Source of the DNA: Macrococcoides epidermidis
GTDB lineage: Bacteria > Bacillota > Bacilli > Staphylococcales > Staphylococcaceae
Strand: one strand, 5' to 3'
Length of the DNA stretch: 64,000 nucleotides
NCBI RefSeq assembly: GCF_042659445.1
Contig: NZ_JBHSSR010000009.1
Every line of letters begins with the position of its first letter. Position 1 is the stretch's first letter. The notes beneath the pieces were generated by a model, which made no database searches, was not told the DNA's origin, and was given only the letters and a program-made list of their open reading frames with translations. The position numbers were made by a program, and so were the translations under genes. Below, in pieces: positions 53,827 through 63,345 of the stretch.

Positions 53827-54297
53827 AATGTTCCTCTTTCTTATAAAAAAATTTCAAAGTTATACACAGTATTAAAAATGTGAATAAACATAAAACACAG
53901 GTTTGAATAGTTTATCCACAACCTATACACAAAATGTGGATAAAAGTCATAAACTAATTCTTTATCCACAGGAAACATATCAAAATCTTATCAAAAAGAG
54001 ATTATAATATCAAGTGTTACATCGACTTATCCACAAACATATACTTAACCACATTGGACTTTAAAAGTAAAGTTGAATATGTGATTTAGGATGTGAATAA
54101 CTATAGAATAAGTTAAATATGATTTATGATTATCCACAAAAATCTGTGAATAAATGTGGATAAGTGGATATCTTTCTTTCAATCTGTTCTTAGAAACAGG
54201 TTGATTTTAGACGTCGCTTTTGATATACTTCAATAGTTACTGTAAATCACTAGACGAAATTCGATAGATGAAATATAAATTAATGGAGGTGTTTTTA
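53827..54297. other. Chromosomal replication origin (oriC)
   Basis: The gap between divergent dnaA and rpmH holds many DnaA boxes. Exact TTATCCACA: 53,912, 53,962, 54,027 and 54,130; reversed TGTGGATAA: 53,935 and 54,155. Near copies: TTATACACA 53,860, TTAACCACA 54,045, TGTGAATAA 54,092 and 54,145. They lie in both orientations among AT-rich stretches. Gene direction switches here from minus to plus. This is the main box cluster; the unwinding element may lie here or between dnaA and dnaN. Confidence 0.92.
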
Positions 54298-54435
54298 GTG
54301 GTAAAACGTACTTATCAACCAAATAAACGTAAACATAGTAAAGTTCATGGATTCCGTGCACGTATGAGCACAAAAAACGGCCGTAACGTATTAGCGCGTC
54401 GTCGTCGTAAAGGTAGAAAAGTATTATCAGCATAA
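54298..54435 (+). CDS. rpmH: 50S ribosomal protein L34
   Basis: A 45-residue, very basic protein (MVKRTYQPNKRKHSKVHGFR, then ARMSTKNGRNVLARRRRKGR and KVLSA). It starts at GTG 54,298 behind GGAGGTGTTTTTA. This is the standard first gene to the right of oriC. It is followed by a terminator. Confidence 0.97.
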   Translation: MVKRTYQPNKRKHSKVHGFRARMSTKNGRNVLARRRRKGRKVLSA

Positions 54436-54467
54436 GATCACTGAACAATTCAGTGGTCTTTTTTATT
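54436..54467 (+). terminator. Terminator after rpmH
   Basis: GATCACTGAA pairs with TTCAGTGGTC with G-U pairing, around three bases, followed by TTTTTT. Confidence 0.75.
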
Positions 54468-54538
54468 TTGTTTAAAACAGGTCTGTATTCTAGTATAATG
54501 AATAAAAGTATCTATTTAGTGATAGAAGTTGGTGTATC

Positions 54539-54885
54539 GTGGAAAAAGCATATCGAATCAAAAAAATGATGATTTTCAAAAAGTTTATAAACAAGGTAAG
54601 TCCGTTGCTAATAAACAATTTATCATCTATAGACTAAGAAATCAGGAAAATGAGCATTTTAGATTAGGCATTTCAGTGTCAAAAAAAATTGGAAATGCTG
54701 TGACACGTAATCGTATAAAAAGAGCGATTAGAGAAAGTTTTACGCGCCATAAACAAGATATCATTAAAGATGATTTTATTGTGATTGCCAGAAACCCTTC
54801 AAAAGATATGACAGTTGAAGAGATTCATAAGAGTCTGGAGCATGTCATGAAGATTGCGAAAGGTTTTAATAAAAGAATCAGTTAA
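54539..54885 (+). CDS. rnpA: Ribonuclease P protein component, apparent frameshift near the start
   Basis: Protein subunit of RNase P, which processes tRNA precursors. From residue about 10 the frame is normal: NDDFQKVYKQGKSVANKQF, FRLGISVSKKIGNAVTRNRI, KRAIRESFTRH and DFIVIARNPSKDM. The usual N-terminus MEKAYRIKK is encoded in a different frame: GTG at 54,539 reads EKAYRIKK and runs into a run of seven A (54,560-54,566), where one base is missing to join NDDF. A start at TTG 54,529 in the downstream frame would give an odd N-terminus (MVYRGKSISNQK). Either the sequence has an error or the gene depends on slippage or an unusual start. Confidence 0.9.
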
Positions 54886-54906
54886 TCTAATGATGGAGGT
54901 ATGCCT

Positions 54907-55722
54907 GTGTTAGAGAAAAATTATATAGCCGGTACTGTTGAACTTGCGATTCAACAAGGACTTGATGAATTAAATCTGCAAGAAAAACAAGTAAAGATTG
55001 ATGTTATTCACCCAGGAAAGAAAGGCTTTTTTGGTATTGGCAAAGCTGATGCAGAAGTGAAACTTACTGTAATTGATCCTGAATTAAAGAAGCTTTCTAC
55101 TATTGAAGCAGTTAAAAATAGAAGTGAATACATAACTCAGGAAACAGAAGAACAAACGATTAAGACTGAACGCGTGCAACATGAACAATCGGACGATAAA
55201 AAGGTTATTGATACTGATGTAGTTATAATTGCTACTACTGAAAAAGAGTCGCTATCAAAACAACAAGCAAAAACAGATGCACTGAATCAAACTGAAAAAT
55301 ATATCACGGCTATTATTCAGGAAATGGGTATTAATACTTCTGCTACAAGCAGCTTTAAGAATAATAGTGAAGTTGTAATTAATTTGGAATCAAATGACGC
55401 TGGACGAATTATCGGAAAGCGCGGACAAGTATTAAATAGTCTGCAGTTGCTTGCTCAAAATTATTATAACCATATTGAAAAAGGTTATATGACTGTGACG
55501 CTGGATATCGAGAATTACCGTGAGAAACGTAAAGAAACGTTACAAAATCTCGCATTAAATATGTCAAAAAAAGCAGTTGCTACACGTAAACCGGTAAAGT
55601 TTGAACCTATGCCGAATTATGAGCGAAAAATTATGCATCAAATATTGACCAATATCGAGAATATCGAAACATATTCAGAAGGTCGCGAACCTCACCGTTA
55701 TTTAGTCATTAAAGCACGTTAA
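54907..55722 (+). CDS. jag: Jag/KhpB RNA-binding protein
   Basis: A protein of about 271 residues. The N-terminal Jag domain (KKGFFGIGKADAEVKLTV, about 1-60) is followed by an acidic linker of about 90 residues rich in Glu/Gln/Thr, then a KH domain with the loop GRIIGKRGQVLNSLQLLAQN (about 175) and an R3H domain ending EGREPHRYLVIKAR. It likely forms an RNA-binding complex with KhpA. Start: the ATG at 54,901 lies directly on GGAGGT, so the GTG at 54,907 (MLEKNYIAGTV) is more plausible. It follows rnpA by 21 bases. Confidence 0.92.
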   Translation: MLEKNYIAGTVELAIQQGLDELNLQEKQVKIDVIHPGKKGFFGIGKADAEVKLTVIDPELKKLSTIEAVKNRSEYITQETEEQTIKTERVQHEQSDDKKVIDTDVVIIATTEKESLSKQQAKTDALNQTEKYITAIIQEMGINTSATSSFKNNSEVVINLESNDAGRIIGKRGQVLNSLQLLAQNYYNHIEKGYMTVTLDIENYREKRKETLQNLALNMSKKAVATRKPVKFEPMPNYERKIMHQILTNIENIETYSEGREPHRYLVIKAR

Positions 55723-55736
55723 TTCTATAACTCTGA

Positions 55737-55770
55737 CTAACTCTAAAAACATTAAGTTTTTAGAGTTAAT
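55737..55770 (+). terminator. Hairpin after jag
   Basis: AACTCTAAAAAC pairs perfectly with GTTTTTAGAGTT around five bases. The U-run is weak, so it may terminate only partly. Confidence 0.6.
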
Positions 55771-55853
55771 CTGTTTATTTAAAGCAAAAGTGTTTTCATT
55801 TTTAACATTTCAAACTACAATCAACAAATGGACATTTAAAGGAGGATCAATGT

Positions 55854-57236
55854 ATGGAATTCGACACAATTTCAAGTATTTCAACACCAATGGGAGAAGG
55901 GGCCATTGCTATCGTTAGACTTTCTGGAGATGAAGCGATAAATATTGCAGACAAGATATATAAAGGTAAGCATAAATTAATCAATGTTGATTCACACACG
56001 ATAAATTACGGCCATATTATTGATCCTGAGACAAATGACGTTGTTGAAGAAGTAATGGTGGCAGTAATGCGTGCACCTAGAACCTATACAAGAGAAGATA
56101 TTGTTGAAATCAATTGTCATGGTGGTATTATGACGGTTAATCGTGTACTAGAACTAACATTATCGAATGGTGCAAAGTTAGCTGAGCCAGGAGAATTTAC
56201 AAAACGTGCATTTTTGAACGGTCGTATTGATTTATCTCAAGCAGAAGCGACAATGGATTTTATTCGTTCTAAAACAGATCGTGCCTCAAAAGTTGCAATG
56301 CAGCAAATTGAAGGTCGACTTAGCACACTTATTAAAGGATTGCGTCAATCAATCCTGGAAATTCTAGCCCAAGTAGAAGTTAATATTGATTATCCTGAAT
56401 ATGATGACGTAGAAGAAGCTACGAATCAATTTCTATTAGCAGAAGCTGAGAAGATAAAGACGAGCATTGAGTCTTTATTACAAACTGGTACGCAAGGTAA
56501 AATCTTACGTGAAGGATTATCAACAGTTATCGTTGGTAAACCTAATGTAGGTAAATCATCAATGTTAAATAATTTAATTCAAGATAATAAAGCAATTGTT
56601 ACGGAAATCGCAGGAACAACACGTGATGTATTAGAGGAATATGTAAACGTACGCGGCGTACCTTTACGTTTAGTAGATACGGCAGGTATTCGTGAAACAG
56701 ACGATATTGTAGAAAAGATTGGTGTTGAACGTAGTCGCGAGGCTTTAAGCAAAGCTGATTTAATTCTTTACGTATTAAATTATAATGAAGCATTAACAGA
56801 AAGTGATTATCAGCTTGCTGAAGTCATTAAAAATGAAGATGTTATCGTTATTATTAACAAAACAGATTTATCACAAGCATTAGACATTGAAGCGGTGAAA
56901 CAAATGGTTGGTGTAAATACACCAATTGTGATGACATCGATGGTTGACCAAAGTGGTATAGAACAGTTAGAAGAAAAGATTCGTGATCTATTCTTTGAAG
57001 GTACAGTATCGAATCAAGATATGACGTATGTTTCAAATGCACGACACATTAGTTTATTAAAAGACGCTAAACAATCAATCAGTGATGCTATTATGGCTGC
57101 TGAAAGTGGCGTGCCAATAGATATGATTCAAATTGATTTAATAAAAACTTGGGAATTGCTTGGAGAAGTGATTGGAGAGTCTGTTGCAGACGGCTTAATC
57201 GATCAGTTATTTAGCCAGTTCTGTTTAGGAAAATAA
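55854..57236 (+). CDS. mnmE: tRNA modification GTPase MnmE
   Basis: GTPase that works with MnmG to build cmnm5U at the tRNA wobble position; 460 residues. The N-terminal folate-binding domain (about 1-118) has GEFTKRAFLNGRIDLSQAEA. The G domain has GKPNVGKSSMLNNL (G1), EIAGTTRD (G2), DTAG (G3) and NKTD (G4). The C-terminal motif is FSQFCLGK, where most relatives have CIGK; the catalytic Cys is kept. It starts at ATG behind AAAGGAGGATCA. Confidence 0.97.
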   Translation: MEFDTISSISTPMGEGAIAIVRLSGDEAINIADKIYKGKHKLINVDSHTINYGHIIDPETNDVVEEVMVAVMRAPRTYTREDIVEINCHGGIMTVNRVLELTLSNGAKLAEPGEFTKRAFLNGRIDLSQAEATMDFIRSKTDRASKVAMQQIEGRLSTLIKGLRQSILEILAQVEVNIDYPEYDDVEEATNQFLLAEAEKIKTSIESLLQTGTQGKILREGLSTVIVGKPNVGKSSMLNNLIQDNKAIVTEIAGTTRDVLEEYVNVRGVPLRLVDTAGIRETDDIVEKIGVERSREALSKADLILYVLNYNEALTESDYQLAEVIKNEDVIVIINKTDLSQALDIEAVKQMVGVNTPIVMTSMVDQSGIEQLEEKIRDLFFEGTVSNQDMTYVSNARHISLLKDAKQSISDAIMAAESGVPIDMIQIDLIKTWELLGEVIGESVADGLIDQLFSQFCLGK

Positions 57237-57248
57237 GGAGGAAACATT

Positions 57249-59123
57249 TTGGAACAAAGATATGATGTAATTGTTGTTGGTGCCGGTCATGCAGGTGTTG
57301 AAGCGGGACTCGCTGCAGCGAGAAAAGGTGCAAAGACTTTAATGCTAACAATTAATTTGGACTCAGTCGCTTTTATGCCATGTAATCCATCGGTAGGTGG
57401 ACCAGCAAAAGGGATTGTTGTTCGAGAAATAGATGCTTTAGGTGGCCAAATGGCTAAAACAATCGACAAAACGCATATTCAAATGCGTATGTTAAACACT
57501 GGTAAAGGTCCTGCAGTGCGTGCATTACGTGCTCAAGCAGATAAAGTACTTTACCAACAAGAAATGAAGGATGTTATTGAGAATACGGACAACCTAGATA
57601 TTATGCAAGGTATGGTTGAGCGTTTAATTATAGAAGACGATAAAGTAAAAGGTGTCGAAACAATTATTGGTACAACGTATTATGCAGATGCTGTTGTATT
57701 AACAACAGGGACATTCTTACGTGGAGAAATTATTTTAGGTAACATTAAATATTCTTCAGGACCAAATCACCAAATGCCATCAATCACATTAGCAGATCAC
57801 TTACGTGAAATTGGGTTTGATATTGTGCGCTTTAAAACGGGAACACCACCTCGTGTGAATGGCAATACAATTGATTATTCTAAAACTGAAATTCAGCCTG
57901 GTGATGAAGTACCACGTGCATTCAGTTACGAAACGACTGAGTTCATCTTAGATCAGTTACCTTGCTGGTTAACATATACGAATGCTGCAACACATAAAGT
58001 GATTGATGATAATTTACATTTATCAGCGATGTATTCAGGCATGATTAAAGGAACAGGTCCACGTTATTGCCCGTCGATTGAAGATAAATTCGTGCGCTTC
58101 AATGATAAACCACGTCACCAAATCTTCTTAGAGCCGGAAGGACGCAATACGAAAGAAGTCTATGTACAAGGCTTATCTACAAGTTTACCTGAGCATGTGC
58201 AACTTCAAATGTTACAATCCATTCCTGGGCTAGAAAAAGCAGACATGATGCGTGCGGGTTATGCGATTGAGTATGATGCAATCGTTCCTACACAATTATG
58301 GCCAACACTTGAAACGAAAAAGATAGATGGCTTATTTACTGCGGGACAAATTAACGGAACGAGTGGATATGAAGAAGCGGCAGGTCAAGGTTTGATGGCT
58401 GGTATTAATGCTGCAGCAAAAGTATTAAATCACGAACCGTTAATTTTAGGGCGTCACGAAGCATACATTGGTGTATTAATCGATGACTTAGTAACGAAAG
58501 GTACAAATGAACCATATCGACTACTTACAAGTCGTGCAGAACATCGTTTATTATTACGTCATGATAATGCTGATTTACGCTTAACGGAAATCGGGAAAGA
58601 AATTGGTTTGATAGATGAAGCGCGTTATGCTAAATTTATTGCAAAGAAAGCTGCTATTTCCGAGGAAATAAAACGTTTAACTGATACGCGCATTAAACCA
58701 AATGCGTTGACACAAAGTATGATTGCATCGCGTGGTGGAACTGCTTTAAAAGATGGTATTTTAGCGATTGATTTATTACGTCGTCCTGAAATGGATTATA
58801 ATTCAGTTGTGTCACTTATTGACAGTGATATTACAGTGGATGAAGCAGTAGCTGAACAAGTAGAAATCCAGACGAAATACGAAGGTTACATTCAAAAGTC
58901 ATTACAACAAGTTGAAAAAGTAAAACGTATGGAAAATAAAAAAATTCCAGAAAATATTGATTATGATGATATTCATTCATTAGCGACAGAAGCTCGTCAG
59001 AAATTAAAGGAAGTTAAACCTTTAAGTATTGCTCAGGCTTCAAGAATTTCAGGTGTGAATCCTGCAGATATTTCAATTTTATTAGTCTATATTGAACAGG
59101 GAAAAATTAAAAGGGTGAACTAG
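57249..59123 (+). CDS. mnmG: tRNA modification enzyme MnmG (GidA)
   Basis: FAD- and NADH-dependent partner of MnmE; 624 residues. FAD motif VVGAGHAGVEAGLAAARKGA near the start, CNPSVGGPAKGIVVREIDAL, and TAGQINGTSGYEEAAGQGLM. The C-terminal helical domain ends ILLVYIEQGKIKRVN. The first codon is TTG behind AAGGAGGAAACAT, and the gap to mnmE is 12 bases. Stop is followed directly by the rsmG start. Confidence 0.97.
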   Translation: MEQRYDVIVVGAGHAGVEAGLAAARKGAKTLMLTINLDSVAFMPCNPSVGGPAKGIVVREIDALGGQMAKTIDKTHIQMRMLNTGKGPAVRALRAQADKVLYQQEMKDVIENTDNLDIMQGMVERLIIEDDKVKGVETIIGTTYYADAVVLTTGTFLRGEIILGNIKYSSGPNHQMPSITLADHLREIGFDIVRFKTGTPPRVNGNTIDYSKTEIQPGDEVPRAFSYETTEFILDQLPCWLTYTNAATHKVIDDNLHLSAMYSGMIKGTGPRYCPSIEDKFVRFNDKPRHQIFLEPEGRNTKEVYVQGLSTSLPEHVQLQMLQSIPGLEKADMMRAGYAIEYDAIVPTQLWPTLETKKIDGLFTAGQINGTSGYEEAAGQGLMAGINAAAKVLNHEPLILGRHEAYIGVLIDDLVTKGTNEPYRLLTSRAEHRLLLRHDNADLRLTEIGKEIGLIDEARYAKFIAKKAAISEEIKRLTDTRIKPNALTQSMIASRGGTALKDGILAIDLLRRPEMDYNSVVSLIDSDITVDEAVAEQVEIQTKYEGYIQKSLQQVEKVKRMENKKIPENIDYDDIHSLATEARQKLKEVKPLSIAQASRISGVNPADISILLVYIEQGKIKRVN

Positions 59124-59840
59124 ATGAACGAGATGCAATTCGTACAAAAATTACAGGAAAAAGGCTTTACTATCACTGAAAAACAACAAAAACAATTTGC
59201 AATTTACTATGAAACTTTAGTAGAGTGGAATAAGCTAATGAATTTAACTGCTGTAACTGAAAAAGAAGAAGTATATTTAAAGCACTTTTTTGATTCAATT
59301 ACACCAAGTTTCTATTATGATTTTACGAAGGTTCAATCCATTTGTGATGTTGGTGCAGGTGCTGGATTTCCAAGCATACCATTAAAAATTATGTTCCCTC
59401 ATCTTGAAGTGACAATCGTTGATTCATTAAATAAACGCATCAACTTCTTAAATCATTTAAGTGCAGAACTTGATTTGACGAACGTTCGATTTATTCATGA
59501 TCGTGCTGAAACGTTTGGTAAGAGTGAGTACCGTGAATCATTTGATGTTGTAACAGCACGCGCAGTTGCTCGTCTTTCAGTACTTAGTGAATTATGTCTA
59601 CCTCTTGTTAAAAAAGGTGGTCATTTTATAGCGTTAAAAGGTGCCCAAGGTGAAATAGAAGTTGAAGAAGGTTTATTTGCAATTTCAATTTTAGGTGGAG
59701 AAGTCATTCATAATCATCCTTTAACGCTACCAGAAGAAGATAGTATGCGTTATATTTTAAATATTGAAAAGAAACGTCAAACACCTAAAAAATATCCACG
59801 CAAACCAGGCACACCGAATAAAGAGCCTTTATTAAAGTAA
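59124..59840 (+). CDS. rsmG: 16S rRNA G527 N7-methyltransferase RsmG (GidB)
   Basis: Methylates G527 in 16S rRNA; its loss gives low-level streptomycin resistance. 238 residues. SAM-binding Rossmann motif ICDVGAGAGFPSIPLKIMF, TIVDSLNKRINFLNHLSAEL and TARAVARLSVLSELCLPL. The N-terminal helix MNEMQFVQKLQEKGFTITEK is usual. Its ATG starts at the base after the mnmG stop; the tail KKYPRKPGTPNKEPLLK is typical of the family. Confidence 0.96.
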   Translation: MNEMQFVQKLQEKGFTITEKQQKQFAIYYETLVEWNKLMNLTAVTEKEEVYLKHFFDSITPSFYYDFTKVQSICDVGAGAGFPSIPLKIMFPHLEVTIVDSLNKRINFLNHLSAELDLTNVRFIHDRAETFGKSEYRESFDVVTARAVARLSVLSELCLPLVKKGGHFIALKGAQGEIEVEEGLFAISILGGEVIHNHPLTLPEEDSMRYILNIEKKRQTPKKYPRKPGTPNKEPLLK

Positions 59841-59887
59841 GATACTAAATTGTTATCGTATTTTGAAGTGAAAGTGAGTCGATTGAT

Positions 59888-60733
59888 ATGAAAAAACCCT
59901 TTTCTAAATTATTTGGACTAAAAGATAAAGAAGAAGATGTTGAAGTACAACGTCAGAACGGTAATGTCGTTACAGTTCCAGTAGAACGCATTGTACCGAA
60001 CAGATATCAACCAAGACAAATTTTTGATGAAGAAAAGATTAAAGAATTAGCAGAATCCATTCGTTCATATGGTTTATTACAACCTATCGTTGTACGTCCA
60101 ATTGAAGAAGGTATGTATGAAATTATTGCCGGAGAAAGACGTTTCCGTGCATTAAAGTTCAATGGCACTGCTGAAACAGAAGTAATTGTTAAACAAATGA
60201 ATGACAAAGAAACTGCTGCGATTGCTTTAATCGAAAATATTCAACGTGAAAATTTATCAGCTGTTGAAGAAGCGGAAGCTTATAAGAAGTTATTAGACTT
60301 AGATGGTATTACGCAACAGGATCTTGCGACAAGTTTAGGTAAAAGTCAGTCGTTTATTGCGAATAAGTTAAGACTATTACGCTTATCTCAACCGATTTTA
60401 GATGCATTGAGCAAGCAGCAAATTACAGAACGACATGCCAGAGCATTGCTTGCATTAGATGAAGTTGGACAAAAAAAGATGCTGGACATTATTAAAAGCC
60501 AAAATTTAAATGTGAAGCAGACAGAAGAACGTGTTAAGCGTATGTTGGGTGGAGAAGATGTGAAACCTAAACGTATTGGCTTTACGAGAGATTTAAAGCT
60601 TGCATTCAATACAATCGGTGAAAGTTTAAAAGCAGTTGAGAAAAGCGGCGTAAAAGTAAAACGTAAAGATACCGAGTATGAAAATTTCTATGAAATTTCT
60701 ATAAAAGTATTTAAGAATGATATGAATCAATAA
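59888..60733 (+). CDS. noc: Nucleoid occlusion protein Noc (ParB-like)
   Basis: DNA-binding inhibitor of division over the chromosome; 281 residues. The amphipathic N-terminus MKKPFSKLFGLKDKEEDVEV is characteristic of membrane-binding Noc. The CTPase/ParB N-domain has IVPNRYQPRQIFDEEKI and AGERRFRALK. The helix-turn-helix domain has TQQDLATSLGKSQSFIANKL. It lies 47 bases after rsmG, the standard position, and is a paralogue of parB at 61,600. Confidence 0.95.
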   Translation: MKKPFSKLFGLKDKEEDVEVQRQNGNVVTVPVERIVPNRYQPRQIFDEEKIKELAESIRSYGLLQPIVVRPIEEGMYEIIAGERRFRALKFNGTAETEVIVKQMNDKETAAIALIENIQRENLSAVEEAEAYKKLLDLDGITQQDLATSLGKSQSFIANKLRLLRLSQPILDALSKQQITERHARALLALDEVGQKKMLDIIKSQNLNVKQTEERVKRMLGGEDVKPKRIGFTRDLKLAFNTIGESLKAVEKSGVKVKRKDTEYENFYEISIKVFKNDMNQ

Positions 60734-60765
60734 AGTGGATGATACTTTCATCCGCTTTTTTCTGT
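60731..60765 (+). terminator. Terminator of noc
   Basis: AGTGGATGA pairs with TCATCCGCT (one G-U pair), followed by TTTTTT. parA therefore has its own promoter in 60,766-60,842. Confidence 0.7.
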
Positions 60766-60842
60766 TCACGGATTGTCTGTGCAGAAATTCGATAAAATTG
60801 TTATAATCGTTACTATATGAAAAACATGAGTAGGAGAGAATA

Positions 60843-61607
60843 TTGATGACAAAAATATTGGCCATCGCAAACCAAAAAGGTGGAGTTGGTAAGACGACAA
60901 CATCAGTTAACTTAAGTGCTGCATTAGCGGAACTTGGTAAAAAAGTTTTATTAGTAGATACTGATCCTCAAGGTAATGCCACGAGTGGTGTTGGTGTAGA
61001 TAAGAATAACGTAGAAAATTCAGTGTACGACATGCTTGTTGAAGATGTAAATATCAATAAATGTGTTTTAGAAACAGCGGTTGAAAACTTATATATCATT
61101 CCAGCTAATATTGCATTAGCTGGAGCTGAAATTGAGTTAGTTTCTGCGATGAGCAGAGAAGTACGTTTAAAATATGCATTTAAAGAGTTAGATACTGATT
61201 TTGATTATATCATCATTGATTGCCCACCTTCATTAGGTTTACTCACAATCAATTCATTTACTGCAGCCAATGGAATCGTAATCCCTGTACAATGTGAATA
61301 CTATGCGCTAGAAGGTTTGAGTCAATTACTGAATACAATTCGTTTAGTACAACGCCATTTAAATCAATCGCTTGAAATTGAAGGTGTATTATTAACGATG
61401 CTGGATGCACGTACGAATTTAGGTAATGACGTGATTGCAGAAGTAAAAGACCACTTTGGTGAAAAAGTATACGATACGATTATTCCGCGTAATGTCCGAT
61501 TATCAGAAGCACCTTCTCACGGGCAACCGATCAATGTATACGATGCCCGTTCAACGGGAGCTAAGACTTATAAGAGCTTAGCTGAGGAGGTTGTACGCCA
61601 TGGCTAG
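60843..61607 (+). CDS. parA: Chromosome partition ATPase ParA (Soj)
   Basis: Walker-type ATPase of the chromosome segregation and initiation control system; 254 residues. Deviant Walker A: ANQKGGVGKTTTSVNL with the signature Lys, Walker A' LLVDTDPQGNATSGVG, Walker B DYIIIDCPPSLGLLTINSF. The C-terminal half has PRNVRLSEAPSHGQPINVY. ATG or the neighbouring in-frame ATG at 60,846, behind TAGGAGAG. It overlaps parB. S. aureus is known to lack ParA, so its intact presence here helps place the organism. Confidence 0.95.
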   Translation: MMTKILAIANQKGGVGKTTTSVNLSAALAELGKKVLLVDTDPQGNATSGVGVDKNNVENSVYDMLVEDVNINKCVLETAVENLYIIPANIALAGAEIELVSAMSREVRLKYAFKELDTDFDYIIIDCPPSLGLLTINSFTAANGIVIPVQCEYYALEGLSQLLNTIRLVQRHLNQSLEIEGVLLTMLDARTNLGNDVIAEVKDHFGEKVYDTIIPRNVRLSEAPSHGQPINVYDARSTGAKTYKSLAEEVVRHG

Positions 61608-62448
61608 AGGTTTAGGTAAAGGATTAGGAAGGGGCTTAGATGCACTTTTCCAGGAAAACCAGCAGGATGAATTAGTAGAAGATATCAGTCTTTCAGAATT
61701 ACGACCAAATCCATATCAGCCGCGTCATGAATTTGATGAGCAGGCATTGAACGAATTAAGTGAATCGATTAAGGTGCATGGTGTACTGCAACCTATCGTT
61801 GTACGTAAGTCAGTGAAAGGTTATGACATTGTTGTAGGTGAAAGACGTTTTAGAGCGAGTAAATTAGCAGGTAAAGTAAAGATTCCGGCAATCGTTAAGC
61901 AATTAACTGATACACAAATGATGGAACTTGCGGTGATTGAGAATTTACAGCGTGAAGATTTAAATCCACTGGAGGAAGCGAAGAGCTATCAATTTCTAAT
62001 GGATAAATTGAATTTAACACAAGCTGAAACAGCAGATCGTTTAGGTAAATCAAGACCGTATATTGCGAATATGCTGCGTCTTATGAATTTACCACATGCG
62101 GTTAAAGATTTAATTGATCAAAAGAAAATTTCAGGCGGACATGGACGTACATTACTTGGACTAAAATCAGAAGAAGAAATGATTTCAGTTGCTAAAAAAG
62201 TAATCGCTGAATCGATGAGCGTACGTGAACTAGAAAAATATATTAAAGATTTAAATCATACAGAAGCTAAGCCGAAGAAAGAAAAGAAAAAACCAGTGTT
62301 TCTTGTGAAACATGAAGAAAACTTAAAGCGTCATTTAGGAACAAAAGTTGAAATTTCTAAATCACGTAAAAAAGGAAAAATTGCAATAGAGTTTACTTCT
62401 GAAGAAGAGTTTAATCGTCTTATTGCATTGTTAGAGAATACACAGTAG
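61600..62448 (+). CDS. parB: Chromosome partition protein ParB (Spo0J)
   Basis: parS-binding CTPase that loads SMC at the origin; 282 residues. The N-terminus is MARGLGKGLGRGLDALFQEN. The CTP-binding region has RPNPYQPRHEFDEQALNELS and VGERRFRASKLAG. The helix-turn-helix has LTQAETADRLGKSRPYIANM. The C-terminal dimer domain follows a basic linker (KPKKEKKKPVF). The ATG at 61,600, inside the last codons of parA, follows AGGAGG; the frame starts a little earlier without a site. Confidence 0.96.
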   Translation: MARGLGKGLGRGLDALFQENQQDELVEDISLSELRPNPYQPRHEFDEQALNELSESIKVHGVLQPIVVRKSVKGYDIVVGERRFRASKLAGKVKIPAIVKQLTDTQMMELAVIENLQREDLNPLEEAKSYQFLMDKLNLTQAETADRLGKSRPYIANMLRLMNLPHAVKDLIDQKKISGGHGRTLLGLKSEEEMISVAKKVIAESMSVRELEKYIKDLNHTEAKPKKEKKKPVFLVKHEENLKRHLGTKVEISKSRKKGKIAIEFTSEEEFNRLIALLENTQ

Positions 62449-62457
62449 GTGAATGTA

Positions 62458-63345
62458 GTGAACGATATTATGAATGAAATAGAAAGTACCTTTTTTGATT
62501 CAAAACTATGGATTAGTATTGGGACAGATATTTTATGGTCGATTATTTTATTGTTATTCGCCGTTATTGTCATTAGAGTCGTACATAAATTCATTGAACA
62601 ATTTTTTAGAGTAAGGCGTAAAACATATTTATCCCAATCAACGAAGCGTGACACAACTTTGATTAAACTACTGCAAAGTATTGCATCGTATGTGATTTGG
62701 TTTATCGTATTAACGACAATACTGAGTAACTTTGGTGTGAAAGTCGAAAGTATTATTGCGGGGGCTGGTATTGCGGGTATCGCCATTGGGTTTGGAGCAC
62801 AAACTTTGGTCAAAGATGTTATTACTGGCTTTTTTATTATCTTTGAAAATCAATTTGATGTTGGAGATTATGTTAGAATAAATACAACAGGTACTACTGT
62901 TGCAGAGGGGACTGTTCAATCTATTGGTCTCCGTTCAACACGTATTAAATCTTTTACAGGTGAACTTACGATTTTGCCTAATGGCACAATGAATGAAATT
63001 GTAAACTTCTCGGTGAATAACTCGATTGCAATCTTCGATATTTCCGTATCAAGTGAAGAAAATATTTCGCATATAGAATCAATATTGCAGCCGTATTTAC
63101 TAACATTACCTGAGAAATATGTTGATTTAGTAAAAGCACCTGAAATGTTAGGTGTTGAAATGGTTAGTGCAGGAGAAACAAAAATAAGAATGTCGGCAGA
63201 AACTTTACCGAATAATCATGTGAAAGTTTCAAGAATATTACGTGGTGATATTAAAGAATTTTTAGATCAAAATGGCATTCACGTACCTATGCCACGTGTT
63301 GTTATGTACAATCAACCAAATAAGGATGATCACAATGCAAAATGA
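62458..63345 (+). CDS. MscS-family mechanosensitive channel
   Basis: Small-conductance mechanosensitive channel of about 295 residues. Three membrane helices (about 20-40, 65-88 and 95-115) are present. The pore helix carries AGAGIAGIAIGFGAQTLVKD, the Gly/Ala-rich TM3 of MscS. The beta domain has FDVGDYVRINTTGTTVAEGT and LPNGTMNEIVNFSVNN. The frame opens right after parB at 62,449; the GTG at 62,458 has the better spacing from TAGGTGA. It is the YkuT-like neighbour of parB found in Staphylococcaceae. Confidence 0.92.
   Translation: MNDIMNEIESTFFDSKLWISIGTDILWSIILLLFAVIVIRVVHKFIEQFFRVRRKTYLSQSTKRDTTLIKLLQSIASYVIWFIVLTTILSNFGVKVESIIAGAGIAGIAIGFGAQTLVKDVITGFFIIFENQFDVGDYVRINTTGTTVAEGTVQSIGLRSTRIKSFTGELTILPNGTMNEIVNFSVNNSIAIFDISVSSEENISHIESILQPYLLTLPEKYVDLVKAPEMLGVEMVSAGETKIRMSAETLPNNHVKVSRILRGDIKEFLDQNGIHVPMPRVVMYNQPNKDDHNAK

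Noticed and set aside
54886..54906. Missing yidC/spoIIIJ between rnpA and jag
   Set aside because: Staphylococcaceae normally carry the insertase gene elsewhere, so its absence here is the usual state.
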